Notes: generated from the letters alone by a model not told the origin. Positions 20,601 through 25,736 are shown, counted from the first letter of the stretch. The stretch is DNA of 64,000 nt from Streptomyces sp. Tu 3180 (GCF_009852415.1 NZ_WOXS01000002.1:744001-808000), one strand, 5' to 3'. Made by a program: numbers and translations.

Positions 20601-20770
20601 TGCACGCCGCGGGGCACGAACTGCCCCTGGTGCACGGCCTGGTGGACGCGGCGGTGGCGCGGACCTACTGGGAGGCCGTGGAACGAGCCGGGGTCACGGC
20701 GGCGCCCCTGCACCTGCTCGGCCACACCGTCGACGGGGGGCGTTCGGGCGGAGTGCCGGCGCGGGGGTAG
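8654..20770 (+). CDS. FAAL-PKS-NRPS hybrid megasynthase with AAR-like terminal reductase
   Basis: One 4038-residue protein. Domains (approximate residues): fatty acyl-AMP ligase 1-540 (FSSGSTGAPKG near 153, TSGKVQR near 520); ACP 575-645 (Ser in GGGSLKAM near 607); KS 677-1100 (Cys846, His981, His1020); AT 1198-1483 (Ser1291 in GHSVGE, RAFHS at 1392-1396, malonyl type); KR with structural half, 1560-2010 (GGAGGIG near 1780, Ser1905/1906, Tyr1921, Asn1925); ACP 2040-2115 (Ser2073); C 2135-2560 (HHAAADG at 2259-2265); A 2575-3080; PCP 3110-3190 (Ser3165); second C 3215-3665 (HHLIGDG at 3353-3359); Rossmann reductase 3685-4030 (TTGHAATVV, FAGLGSIGA). Predicted chemistry: a fatty acid is activated, extended by one malonyl unit, reduced to the beta-hydroxyacyl stage and amidated to one amino acid; release is probably reductive. 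There is no TE, no MbtH-like protein and no tailoring gene nearby. The ATG at 8654 has a modest AACGGA ribosome site. Confidence 0.93.
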   Translation: MNAATLSDVLLDAAHRSPEQVIVHVRGDGGEVAVTFRQLLAESLRVAGGYRDAGVEPGTCVPVLADRGEDFQPLFWGALAAGLVPVPLAPDVRRVRPVWEHLGRPPVAVDAGCAHVTDRLPPDARVLRLESLRECRALASPVAPVPGAPAFLQFSSGSTGAPKGVELTHAAVLANLRQLAEASALTERDVVVGWMPYFHDMGLIGTHLAPLAARARQVRISPLSFAKNPRLWFDTAAAHRATVLSAANFALALAVRRVPEEAFAGLDLSTVRLVLVGAEPISATVWRDFAARTRVTGLDPRALTPVYGLAEATLAVAFPPPGEVAVPVALERGALSRGRAVEREPGGDAVELMDVGLPVPGCSVRVTDDAGRPLGDRRVGHIEVRGPQVARGYHGLPEATAESFADGWLRTGDLGFLRDGRLCVSGRHKDVLFVNGRTFHAPDMEEVAAATPGVPPGTTVVVGSTDPVTGGERVVVFVSWARPPRTAAEVLDRVARRVRAALGHDDVRVLALPPSAFPRTTSGKVQRQRMRARFEAGRYRPAASSGTDGGGPAREPAQASRRPSGAGAPVPRSRAEVRRVVREVWARVLALPEESFGDRDRFTELGGGSLKAMEALAELERALGVGLAPAVLRDDTVAGLTDRLLDAVADTAGRREPGHGAPAGRPGPSRAGRAPATAVVALACRFPGASTPEEFWDLLAAGRDAVTPVPAGRWDTTRPAGGAGATAEGHWGAFLEDPAAFDADHFGIGAEEARALDPQARVFLELAHEALERAGYAGPRRRGLRIGVFAAVGDSGHRQVLAGAGPGGAPPAGTAALTGSLPGLVAARVAHCLDLDGPALVVDTACSSGLVALHLARRSLADGECDLAVVGGVNLHLTPAAHEALRAARALSPTGRSRAFASSADGFVPGEGGAALVLRRLADAQRDDDEVLAVVRGTAVNNDGTSLSLLAPNPLRQREVIGRAYEDCGVDPASVTYVEAHGTGTAVGDPIELRSLAHAFPRRPDGRPRLLGSVKTNIGHLLNAAALPSVVKVVLALGHGRLPASLHHDSPSPAVAESGFALVTELSDWESSGPRRAGVNAFGFGGTNAHAVLEQAPPAPPRAPRPGGGGPHLLTLSAGSAAGLRAWASRLAEHLRDHPELDEGDVCLTAGTARDERPHRLALVASGDLRERLAAACAADAPARRGVFSGTVTHRPRTVFVLPGQGDLRPGWGRALYATAPVYRETLDEASAAAGKVRGLTLTAWCVDGDVTARDLAATEVAQPLLVAHGTALARQLIAWGVRPDAAVGHSVGELAAACVGGMLSLRETVAFAAERGRLMGGATAPGAMAAVRGAEEREVAALVDAFPGELAVAAYNGPGRPVLSGTPEAVRRACGLLAERGATVRPLRVSRAFHSPLMEPVAQALTDAARKLAPSAPSRAVMSTLTAAWQPRMDPDHLREHALRPVLFGRAVARLVDEGYDTFVELGAGGSLAGAIRAVAARHRAGGTDGTPTGPQPARGEAPGGGVLVVSAPAEPDAADGTPGGAVELARTVARLWVRGVAVDRTAFGAGRRRVPLPPYPYRRRGYGPEPAAHRLLHDVVWRPAPPSGDGPAVPVVVSGVDAAAVRRLADGLTARGVPAVAEADDVRAPRTVVLLGGPARPGAAADLGAGQHRAVTALRGALALLDRTRARRLLVVTEDAHVTGHGAERADPAQAVLGGLALAVPGESAGVVANWVDLSSLDDEEQRLRALVAESAEPQAAGAVAWRGGERLVRRAVPGAEGAPGGADRLPADGTFLITGGAGGIGSALARELADRGRPVLVLAGRSPRPSEGLLEELTGLGAEARYVAADLTVPDDVERLVAALPPLDAVFHAAGVVRPGSLRGTDVRELVDALGAKTLGTALLAEALERHGQRPGVCVAFSSVASVLPGLAGALGSYAAGNAYLDAFAGAERLAGRPWLSVNLGPFAQTGLAAAGAGLLADAAGRPLPTSPALAALRSACGTDVSQLVLADPTSVRSPAPPPRPAPVPRPAPVPPAGRPAAAGRAGGADRPPAPSGTAAVLRELLGRSLGIPASAVDDDTPFPTLGLDSLGAVDLVRRLERKLGREMPATLFFEHRTVRELAAHLDLVAPGRPAAPAPSAASAEDGAPFALTPVQLALYTSSLLHPDVPARGHLRLTIRGRLDTGLLVRALSALAERHGALRLRVDGSGVPPVQRVAPPVPPADWFEVRECAAGDVAGIESAVCNRPFDLTARPPVRAVLLREEPELAHLLLVVHHAAADGYSLNVLAEELWDTYTALWRGEHDRRAPAPDFARYAVSAPPAGSGVPDAGLRHWAQRLAARGEPLRLPYDGDPGAPATGPILQHHGELDAGLGAGLERLAAAHGVSLFHLLLAAYARCLARWTGRRDIAVNVARAGREGRFDGVERLVGPLADTLPLLCEVADDEPVVALAQRVRELWLECERHAGPSSLDLAGLLPGAGDGPRTVSPAGFSFARFPARLAAGCPVEVRATAAGTGSAATRLTLLCWADGPVLRVSWNFPAPLFERTTVARLDREFRAELAAALRAPDEPAVPSPDRGVTAARADGSLPLVARLLDRFRAGADAVAVDAGDASLTYRALDRASGLLAARLRALGVGPGDLVGLLTERGADTVVGVVGVLRAGAGWVPLDPDHPVPRLADQLARTGAGTVVCHSPTRHAAEALTGVRVVALDDPAHDAGPAAVPASCAPPAAPVPDAGAVAYVIFTSGSTGRPKAVPITHRAMENYLDWAVAAFGYGAGDRLAQTASPCFDASVRQLLAPLLVGGTVVTVERDLLRDPQLLLEHVERTRVTVWSSVPTLWEQLLSAAEERAARGAGPADLSALRWVHVGGEALPVEHVRRWFDLFGNGTRIANLYGPTETTVNATCHVIDARPGDEVRRLPIGRPAAGAELEVVGADGTPCAVGEPGELLISGAGLTPGYLDEPELNARAFTRRAGRRWYRSGDRVRRSADGTLEFLGRVDDQVKIRGNRVEPGEVEAALQRCPGVARAAVLAHEGRLAAFVTARARTGRPDSREVRRHLAGLLPSYMVPARITVVDALPLTGTGKVDRSALVGLLGPGGLNGRSGAGGAGAAEGSGAAEGAEVVPPGAERAVPARPGAGADGGGTPPATATERRLAAIWSGVLRVAPVHREDDFFDLGGDSLLVLQVFARLAEREGPLPRPTVIYRHRTLAALASAVDAVAAERDSTAVAAPPRPAGDARLAPFPVTPGQRGFLLAEALSPGGGTWLARLRLSGPLDPDVFQAAVDLLVERHGMLRTVFPAGARPPVQQELPRSLRLPVDFETVAGPAEVDERAAAEAVRRLEPWAWPLLRLRVLTLAPHEHVLLVHAHHLIGDGYSAALLTRELTEAYGLLADGGTPRPPAPRSDFRDHALARAEVPRETGAATAEHRARAARVCAPYRPPALRAAVAGGGGAAPRGDVRFHSAEFTLDAPLTAALRTLAASARTTLYAPLLTAYYQELTAVTGRPDLIVGLAVSGRDRALPDAHRVFGPFAAAVPVRPAGAAEKPLTDGDFAGALRRIAAEAEDARAHEDVVPRRADGLPSTSQFFFTFLDFAALAPVDGGALRVSWEAGDSAFLPPSSATDVFLAVRPDGDGLRVTVRGAAAALPPAALDDFAGSVRERLVRAAADVRGVAPRAGRRQEAMDAALVGYLPAPEHLARLAGLPEAALPRDEIRALLFPDGAPRLLETVRTPLGRSGFVCVPLFADELGRDAALVSRTARAVSLASSRGARCVSLAGMIPSLTGYGFDVLRFRRYPAAVTTGHAATVVSVVKAVHAALDATGRELADLEVAFAGLGSIGASSLELLLALADRPPRRLLLCDVRGSGPRLRELGRRLRARGLARDVEVAETRRMLPDAVHGADLVVTAVSGTAAVLDVDRLRPGAVVVDDSFPHCFDTGRALTRMRERGDVLVLGGGLLRVGHTEREVAADLPAAAAAGYLAQPWIEGTLASCRTESLLHAAGHELPLVHGLVDAAVARTYWEAVERAGVTAAPLHLLGHTVDGGRSGGVPARG

Positions 20771-20772
20771 GG

Positions 20773-20816
20773 CCTTCCTGACCCGGCCGGGCCCGGGCCC
20801 GGCCGGGTCAGGAAGG
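20773..20816. terminator. Perfect 44-bp palindrome after the megasynthase gene
   Basis: Bases 20773-20794 are exactly complementary to 20795-20816 with no spacer. It begins two bases after the stop codon, between convergent genes, and probably works as a bidirectional terminator. Confidence 0.75.
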
Positions 20817-20818
20817 GG

Positions 20819-20844
20819 GTGCCCGCCCCCGGGAGGGCGGGCAC
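20819..20844. terminator. Second hairpin between convergent genes
   Basis: Arms 20819-20828 and 20835-20844 (GTGCCCGCCC and its complement) pair perfectly around a 6-base loop, directly after the large palindrome. It probably serves the terB-like gene on the minus strand. Confidence 0.6.
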
Positions 20845-20855
20845 CGCCGCGCGCG

Positions 20856-21431
20856 TCAGACGCCGAACTCCGCCGGCGAGATGCCGAGCGCCGCGCAGGC
20901 GTCGCGGATGACGTACTGCTCGGCCGCTTCGAAACTGCCGTCGGCACCGGCGACGACGATGCCGGTCTGGACGACCGCCCGGGCCTCGACCGGCTTCTTC
21001 GCCGCCTTGGCGATGTCCTCCAGCGCCCGGGCCTTGCCCTGCTCGAAATCGGCCGTGAGCCGGTCCACGTGCTCGTTGAACCGCTTGCGGAGCTGGTCCG
21101 CCGGGAAGTTCTGCAACACCTCGTTGGTGACGATCAGTTCCTCCACCCGCTGCCGCTCCGACGGCTCCACGTACCCGTCGGCCGCGGCGACCAACGCGCA
21201 CATCGCCATGCTGGCGTCCCGGTAGGCGCCGCTCTTGAGCTCGGTCCTGGCCGAGGAGAGCTGGGACTTCAGCAGCCCGATCAGCTGGGCCTTGGAGCCT
21301 CCGGAGGACGAGCCGTGGCCGTGCCCGCCACCCTGTCCCTGCCCGAAGGGCCCCTGCTGCCCCGCGCCTCCCGCCCGCCCGCTCTGGGCCTGCTGGAGGG
21401 TCCTGGCCTGGTCCTTGAGCCGGTCCCACAT
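20856..21431 (-). CDS. TerB family (tellurite resistance) protein
   Basis: The C-terminal 150 residues match the TerB fold, an all-helical domain with acidic metal-binding patches: ALVAAADGYVEPSERQ and IVVAGADGSFEAAEQ are the paired D-G-x-[IVF] segments typical of the family. The first 50 residues are a Gly/Gln/His/Ser-rich linker (QGPFGQGQGGGHGHG) with a short basic helix before it. Ter proteins are linked to membrane stress, phage and tellurite responses, but the exact role in Streptomyces is unknown. I place the start at the ATG at 21431 (191 residues); a GTG at 21437 lies 8 bases from GAGG and is equally plausible. The rest of a ter operon is not present. Confidence 0.87.
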   Translation of the reverse strand: MWDRLKDQARTLQQAQSGRAGGAGQQGPFGQGQGGGHGHGSSSGGSKAQLIGLLKSQLSSARTELKSGAYRDASMAMCALVAAADGYVEPSERQRVEELIVTNEVLQNFPADQLRKRFNEHVDRLTADFEQGKARALEDIAKAAKKPVEARAVVQTGIVVAGADGSFEAAEQYVIRDACAALGISPAEFGV

Positions 21432-21580
21432 CGCCACTCGTGCCACCTCGGCTTCTGTTGCTGTCCGTCCGGTCCTGGCGGTCAGTCCCGGATCTTCGCG
21501 GTCCGCCTGATCAACGGACGTGACCGCGACCGTGTTCCCGTCCGGGGAACCGCTCGGCCGTCCGAGTGATCGGAAGATAT

Positions 21581-21593
21581 TCGAAACTTTCGA
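21581..21593. promoter_or_regulatory. CGAAA-N-TTTCG palindrome upstream of xylanase
   Basis: TCGAAACTTTCGA is a perfect odd palindrome about 230 bases before the xylanase start. From memory, CGAAA-N-TTTCG motifs are described upstream of streptomycete xylanase genes as repressor sites, so it is a likely xylan-response operator. The distance to the start is somewhat long. Confidence 0.55.
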
Positions 21594-21741
21594 GCATCAA
21601 CCCCCTGTCCACCGATCCTGGAACGCGACATTCCGACGACCTTGCCGGATCGAATCGCCAGAACACGCATGTGACCTGCTTTTATCTGGCGCCGCGCCAC
21701 CACAAGGGAGAATGAACCTTTCGCATCCACTGCCGAAACTA

Positions 21742-21770
21742 TTGACACGTTCATGACGTCACTCAACACT
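21742..21770 (+). promoter_or_regulatory. Candidate xylanase promoter
   Basis: TTGACA (21742-21747) is a perfect -35 box; AACACT at 21765-21770 is a weak -10 at 17-base spacing. The start codon follows at 21822. Confidence 0.4.
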
Positions 21771-21821
21771 GGCGGAGCACTGACGAACCCGTCCTCCCAC
21801 CGGTTCACCCGAGGAGCATCC

Positions 21822-22517
21822 ATGCACCAGGAACACGACAAGGACGCCCCGCACGTCAGCCGCAGGAGCGTGCTCGGCGGCGCCGGCGCGTTGGCGCTGG
21901 GCGCCGCATCGGGGCTGGTCCTGCCGGGAACGGCCCACGCGGACACGACCATCACCACCAATCGGACCGGCACCGACAACGGCTTCTACTACTCGTTCTG
22001 GACCGACGGCGGCGGTTCGGTCTCCATGACGCTGTCCTCCGGCGGCAGCTACCGCACCTCCTGGACCAACTGCGGCAACTTCGTCTGCGGCAAGGGCTGG
22101 AGCAACGGCGGGCGGAGGAGCGTGCGGTACTCGGGCAGCTTCACCCCGTCCGGCAACGGCTACCTGACCCTCTACGGATGGACGTCCAACCCGCTCGTGG
22201 AGTACTACATCGTCGACAACTGGGGCACCTACCGGCCCACCGGCACCTACAAGGGCACCGTCACCAGCGACGGCGGCACGTACGACATCTACCAGACCAC
22301 CCGCTACAACGCCCCGTCCGTCGAGGGCACCAAGACCTTCAACCAGTACTGGAGCGTCCGCCAGCAGAAGCGGACGGGCGGCACCATCACCACCGGGAAC
22401 CACTTCGACGCCTGGTCGCGCGCCGGGATGCGGCTCGGCAGCTTCAGCTACTACATGATCCTCGCCACCGAGGGCTACCAGAGCAGCGGGAGCTCCAGCA
22501 TCTCGGTCAGCGGCTGA
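21822..22517 (+). CDS. Secreted GH11 endo-1,4-beta-xylanase
   Basis: A 231-residue GH11 xylanase that cleaves internal beta-1,4 bonds of xylan outside the cell. The N-terminus has a twin-arginine signal ([17 protein letters not shown]) ending near AHA. The nucleophile lies in [10 protein letters not shown] and the acid/base glutamate in ATEGYQSSG. Aromatic beta-jelly-roll strands ([23 protein letters not shown]) are typical. There is no carbohydrate-binding module after the catalytic domain, so it resembles the short XlnB/XlnC-type enzymes. The start ATG at 21822 is chosen for its GAGGAG site at 21811. Regulation by xylan is suggested by the upstream palindrome. Confidence 0.95.
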   Translation: MHQEHDKDAPHVSRRSVLGGAGALALGAASGLVLPGTAHADTTITTNRTGTDNGFYYSFWTDGGGSVSMTLSSGGSYRTSWTNCGNFVCGKGWSNGGRRSVRYSGSFTPSGNGYLTLYGWTSNPLVEYYIVDNWGTYRPTGTYKGTVTSDGGTYDIYQTTRYNAPSVEGTKTFNQYWSVRQQKRTGGTITTGNHFDAWSRAGMRLGSFSYYMILATEGYQSSGSSSISVSG

Positions 22518-22552
22518 ACCGATCGGAGGTTTGGCTCCCGCAGGACGGGTGA

Positions 22553-22589
22553 GGCGGCTGGGATGTCGTCGCCCCGCATCCCAGCCGCC
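22553..22589 (+). terminator. Hairpin overlapping the acyltransferase start codon
   Basis: Arms 22553-22565 and 22577-22589 (13 bases each) are perfectly complementary around an 11-base loop. It lies 36 bases after the xylanase stop and would serve as its terminator, yet it contains the ATG at 22563 and part of the ribosome site of the next gene. Confidence 0.6.
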
Positions 22590-23708
22590 GCATCCCCTAC
22601 GAGACGCCCCGCCGCGTCGCAGCCGGCCTGCACGACCGCCGCGGGCGGGACGGAGCGGGAGGAGCCCGCCGGAAAGGACGAGGGGTCCCGGCGGGCGCCC
22701 CGGCGCGACGCGTTCTTCGACAACGCCAAGTACCTGGCGATCGTCCTGGTGGCGGTGGGGCACGCGTGGGAACCGCTGCGCGCCGACAGCCGGACCGTGA
22801 GCGCGCTGTACATGCTCGTCTACGCGTTCCACATGCCCGCCTTCATCGTCGTCGCCGGCTACCACTCGCGCGGTTTCGACGGCAGCGAGGGGCGCGTCCG
22901 GCGCCTGGTCACCGGGGTGGTGCTGCCGTACGTGGTGTTCGAGACGGCGTACACCTTCTTCACCCGGTGGACGGACGGCGTGCCCGACCGGCCGGTCACC
23001 CTCCTGGAGCCGCTGTACCTGACGTGGTTCCTGGCCGCCCTGTTCGTGTGGCGGCTCACCACGCCGCTGTGGAAGCTCGTCCGGTGGCCGGTGCCGCTGG
23101 CGCTGGTCATCGCCATGGCGGCCACCCTCTCCCCCTCCCTCGGCGAGGACCTCGACGTGCAGCGCGCCCTGCAGTTCCTGCCGTACTTCGTGCTGGGCCT
23201 CTTCCTGCGGCCGGAGCACTTCCGGGCGGTGCGCCGGCGCCGGATGCGGGTCCTGGCCGTACCGGTGTTCGCCGGGGCGCTGGCCGTGGCGTACTGGGCG
23301 GTCCCCCGGGTGACGCCGGCCTGGCTCTACCACCGTGACAGTGCGCAGGAACTGGGGGCTCCGGCCTGGTACGGCCCCGTGGTGACCCTGGCCCTCTTCG
23401 CCTCCTCGCTGCTGCTCGTCGCGTGCTTCCTCGCCTGGGTGCCGGCACGGCGGACGTGGTTCACCGCGCTGGGCGCGGCCACGCTGTACGGCTACCTCCT
23501 GCACGGCTTCGTCGCGCAGGTCAGCAAGTACTGGGGCTGGTACGACGCCGACTGGCTGTACCGCCCGCCCGGCGCGGTCGTCGTCACCCTGGTCGCCGCG
23601 GTGGTCGTGACCGCTCTGTGCACGGCGCCCGTGCGGCGGGTCTTCCGGTGGGCGGTGGAGCCGAGGCCGGACCGGGCCTTCCGCCGTCCGGCGGCCGAAC
23701 GCCCGTGA
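22563..23708 (+). CDS. Membrane acyltransferase (acyltransferase-3 family)
   Basis: A 381-residue integral membrane protein with about ten hydrophobic helices. The family's catalytic histidine is in VAVGHAWEPL after RDAFFDNAKYLAIV, the layout of acyltransferase-3 and fucose 4-O-acetylase-like proteins that transfer acyl groups onto extracytoplasmic sugars or lipids. Its substrate is unknown. The first 48 residues are a low-complexity Pro/Ala/Arg/Glu segment. No other ATG, GTG or TTG occurs in frame before the conserved domain, so the ATG at 22563 is the only visible start even though it sits inside a hairpin; GAGG at 22551-22554 would be its ribosome site. Confidence 0.85.
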   Translation: MSSPRIPAAASPTRRPAASQPACTTAAGGTEREEPAGKDEGSRRAPRRDAFFDNAKYLAIVLVAVGHAWEPLRADSRTVSALYMLVYAFHMPAFIVVAGYHSRGFDGSEGRVRRLVTGVVLPYVVFETAYTFFTRWTDGVPDRPVTLLEPLYLTWFLAALFVWRLTTPLWKLVRWPVPLALVIAMAATLSPSLGEDLDVQRALQFLPYFVLGLFLRPEHFRAVRRRRMRVLAVPVFAGALAVAYWAVPRVTPAWLYHRDSAQELGAPAWYGPVVTLALFASSLLLVACFLAWVPARRTWFTALGAATLYGYLLHGFVAQVSKYWGWYDADWLYRPPGAVVVTLVAAVVVTALCTAPVRRVFRWAVEPRPDRAFRRPAAERP

Positions 23709-23874
23709 GGCGGGCCCGGAACCGGCGTGCGCGGCCCGGTCCGTCCGCACCCCCGCCGGGCCGGCCGGCGGTCCGGCACCGGCTCCTGGGAGCACTCCTC
23801 GTCGGCCGGGGGGCCGGCCCGGGTCCGTGCTCCGCCGCCGGATCGCCCGCCGGCCGGGAGCCCCGTGGGCCCTC

Positions 23875-24336
23875 TCAGGCCTCGGCGCGGTCCGGCGCGC
23901 CCGTCGCCCCGGCGCGGCCGCGGGCCGTGCCGGCCCCGGCGGCGCGGCGTTCGTACCGGAGCGCCACCCCCGTCGCGAGGGCGCCGAGGCCCTCCCAGAC
24001 CCCGACGCCGATGAACGCCTCCGGCGCCCTTCCGCCGACCACCGCGGCCGTGAACACGGTGCACGTCAGCAACCGGAAGGGCACCGTCCAGCGGAAGAAG
24101 GCCCGCCAGTCGGCGAGCGCCGCCAGTACGTAGTACACGCCCATGTTGAGCGCCGCCGTCGACGACGCCGTCACGAAGGCCGGCGTGTGGTCACCGCTCC
24201 CCCGCCCGCCGGGGGCCGCGAGGCCGAGCAGCGACAGCTGCGCGGCCGGCGAGACGAGACCCACCGCGCCGAGGGCGGCGGCGAGCACGCCGAAGACGGC
24301 CATGGTCCAGCCCGAGGCTGAGCGGGGAAGTCGCAC
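23875..24336 (-). CDS. Small four-helix membrane protein, unknown function
   Basis: A 153-residue protein with four predicted transmembrane helices (MAVFGVLAAALGAVGL, AALNMGVYYVLAAL, FRLLTCTVFTAAVVG, GVGVWEGLGALATGVAL) and a charged, Ala/Gly-rich C-terminal tail. It resembles small DoxX/DUF-type streptomycete membrane proteins, but I cannot name the family. The start is probably the GTG at 24336 (VRLPRSASGW); an ATG lies at 24303, and neither has a clear ribosome site, so the mRNA may be leaderless. It lies 59 bases downstream of the GH16 gene on the same strand and could be co-transcribed. Confidence 0.65.
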   Translation of the reverse strand: MRLPRSASGWTMAVFGVLAAALGAVGLVSPAAQLSLLGLAAPGGRGSGDHTPAFVTASSTAALNMGVYYVLAALADWRAFFRWTVPFRLLTCTVFTAAVVGGRAPEAFIGVGVWEGLGALATGVALRYERRAAGAGTARGRAGATGAPDRAEA

Positions 24337-24395
24337 GCGGTGATCGTAGCGGCGACCGGGACGGCCGCAGGGCCCTTCCGGGACGCGGCTGTCGC

Positions 24396-25628
24396 TCAGC
24401 CCACCGTCCACTTCTGGTTCGCGGCGCCGGTGCAGGTCCAGATCTGGAGGCGGGTGGCGTTGGCCGAGCTGTTGCCGGTCGCGTCCAGGCACTTGTCGGC
24501 CTGCGGGTTGACGATGTCGCGCGCGGCGGTGACGACCCACTTCTGGGCGGCGGTGCCGTTGCAGTCCCACAGTTGGACGGGGGTGCCGTCGGCCGTGCCG
24601 CCCGAGGTGACGTCCAGGCACTTGCCGAGCGCGCGGATCGTGCCGTCACCGCCCACGGTCCACTGCTGGGCGGCGGTGCCGTTGCAGTCGTAGAGCTGGA
24701 CGGGCGTGCCGTTGGCGCTGTTCGCGCCGGCCACGTCGACGCACTTGCCGGCCAGGCCCCGGATCGCGGCGCCCGGGGCCGCGTCACCCGTGGTCACCGA
24801 CACGTGGTCCACGACGAGTTGCTGGGGGAAGACGGTGGAGCCGTCGGGGTCCCCGGGCCAGTAGCCGCCCACCGCCAGGTTCAGGATCAGGAAGAACGGC
24901 TTGTTGAACACCCAGCTCCGGCCGCCCAGATCGGCCGGGGTGCGGCGCTGGTAGACGTTCCCGTCCACGGACCAGGTGATCGAGTCCGGCGCCCAGTCGA
25001 CGGCGAAGGTGTGGAAGTCGTCCGCGAAGGCCTGGCCCCCCGGCAGGGTGTAGGCCGCGCCGATGCCGCCCGCGCCGGAGTAGCCGGGGCCGTGGATCGT
25101 GCCGTGCACCGTGGACGGTTCGAAGCCGACGTTCTCCATGATGTCGATCTCGCCCGAGTCGGGCCAGTTGACCGGTGTGCCCAGCATCCAGAACGCGGGC
25201 CACATGCCCTGCCCGCGCGGGACCTTCATCCGCGCCTCGATGTGCCCGTACTGCGCGGTGAACCTCCCGGCGGTGTTCAGCCTGGCCGAGGTGTACTGAC
25301 AGGTGCCGTACCAGCACTGGTAGTCGGCCGGGTTCTCCTTGCGGGCCGTGATCACCAGGTGGCCCCGGCCGTCCAGGGCGGCGTTCTTGTTGCCGGACGT
25401 GTAGTACTGCCGCTCGTGGTTGTTGACGTTGTCGCCGGTCTCGATCTGCCACTTCGAGGAGTCGACCGCCGCACCGGCGGGTCCGTCGAAGGTGTCCGAG
25501 AACGTCACGGCCGCCGCGGCGGTGGCGTCCGCCGGCTCCGCCTGCGCGGTTCCGGCGGCACCGGAGGCGACCAGGGCGGCGGACAGGGCGGCGATCAGCC
25601 ATCTGCGGAGCGTGCGCGGAGAGGGCAT
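24396..25628 (-). CDS. Secreted GH16 beta-glucanase with C-terminal ricin-type domain
   Basis: A 410-residue exported enzyme: signal peptide (about 1-31, ending AQA), GH16 catalytic domain (about 42-275) and a ricin-type beta-trefoil (CBM13-like) lectin domain (about 285-410) with repeats such as QLYDCNGTAAQQW and QLWDCNGTAAQKW. The GH16 active-site signature EIDIME is intact, with WPAFWMLG upstream, which fits endo-1,3-beta-glucanase (laminarinase)-like activity on fungal or plant glucans. Substrate choice is inferred from family resemblance. The ATG at 25628 is preceded by GGGAG. A promoter with an operator-like sequence in the spacer lies upstream, so expression is probably substrate-controlled. 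Confidence 0.93.
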   Translation of the reverse strand: MPSPRTLRRWLIAALSAALVASGAAGTAQAEPADATAAAAVTFSDTFDGPAGAAVDSSKWQIETGDNVNNHERQYYTSGNKNAALDGRGHLVITARKENPADYQCWYGTCQYTSARLNTAGRFTAQYGHIEARMKVPRGQGMWPAFWMLGTPVNWPDSGEIDIMENVGFEPSTVHGTIHGPGYSGAGGIGAAYTLPGGQAFADDFHTFAVDWAPDSITWSVDGNVYQRRTPADLGGRSWVFNKPFFLILNLAVGGYWPGDPDGSTVFPQQLVVDHVSVTTGDAAPGAAIRGLAGKCVDVAGANSANGTPVQLYDCNGTAAQQWTVGGDGTIRALGKCLDVTSGGTADGTPVQLWDCNGTAAQKWVVTAARDIVNPQADKCLDATGNSSANATRLQIWTCTGAANQKWTVG

Positions 25629-25706
25629 GGCTCTCCCTTCCGTACGGCGCGGCCCGTGCACACGGGTGCGCCGACCGAGGTGGTGGGGGGTGGAGGTGCG
25701 CCCCTT

Positions 25707-25736
25707 GATTTAAGGAGTGAACTAAGAGGCCGTCAA
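25707..25736 (-). promoter_or_regulatory. Promoter with overlapping operator candidate for GH16 gene
   Basis: Read on the minus strand, TTGACG (25731-25736) and TAAATC (25707-25712) are spaced by 18 bases. The spacer holds TTAGTTCACTCCTTAA, with TTA/TAA ends that resemble half-sites of sugar-responsive repressors. The implied leader is about 70 bases. Confidence 0.45.

Larger units (their letters stand above)
21432..21821. other. Divergent intergenic region between terB-like and xylanase genes
   Basis: This stretch is visibly less GC-rich than its surroundings and I see no gene in it. It holds the xylanase control palindrome at 21581-21593 and a TTGACA element at 21742-21747, which has AACACT 17 bases further on as a weak -10. 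Confidence 0.5.
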
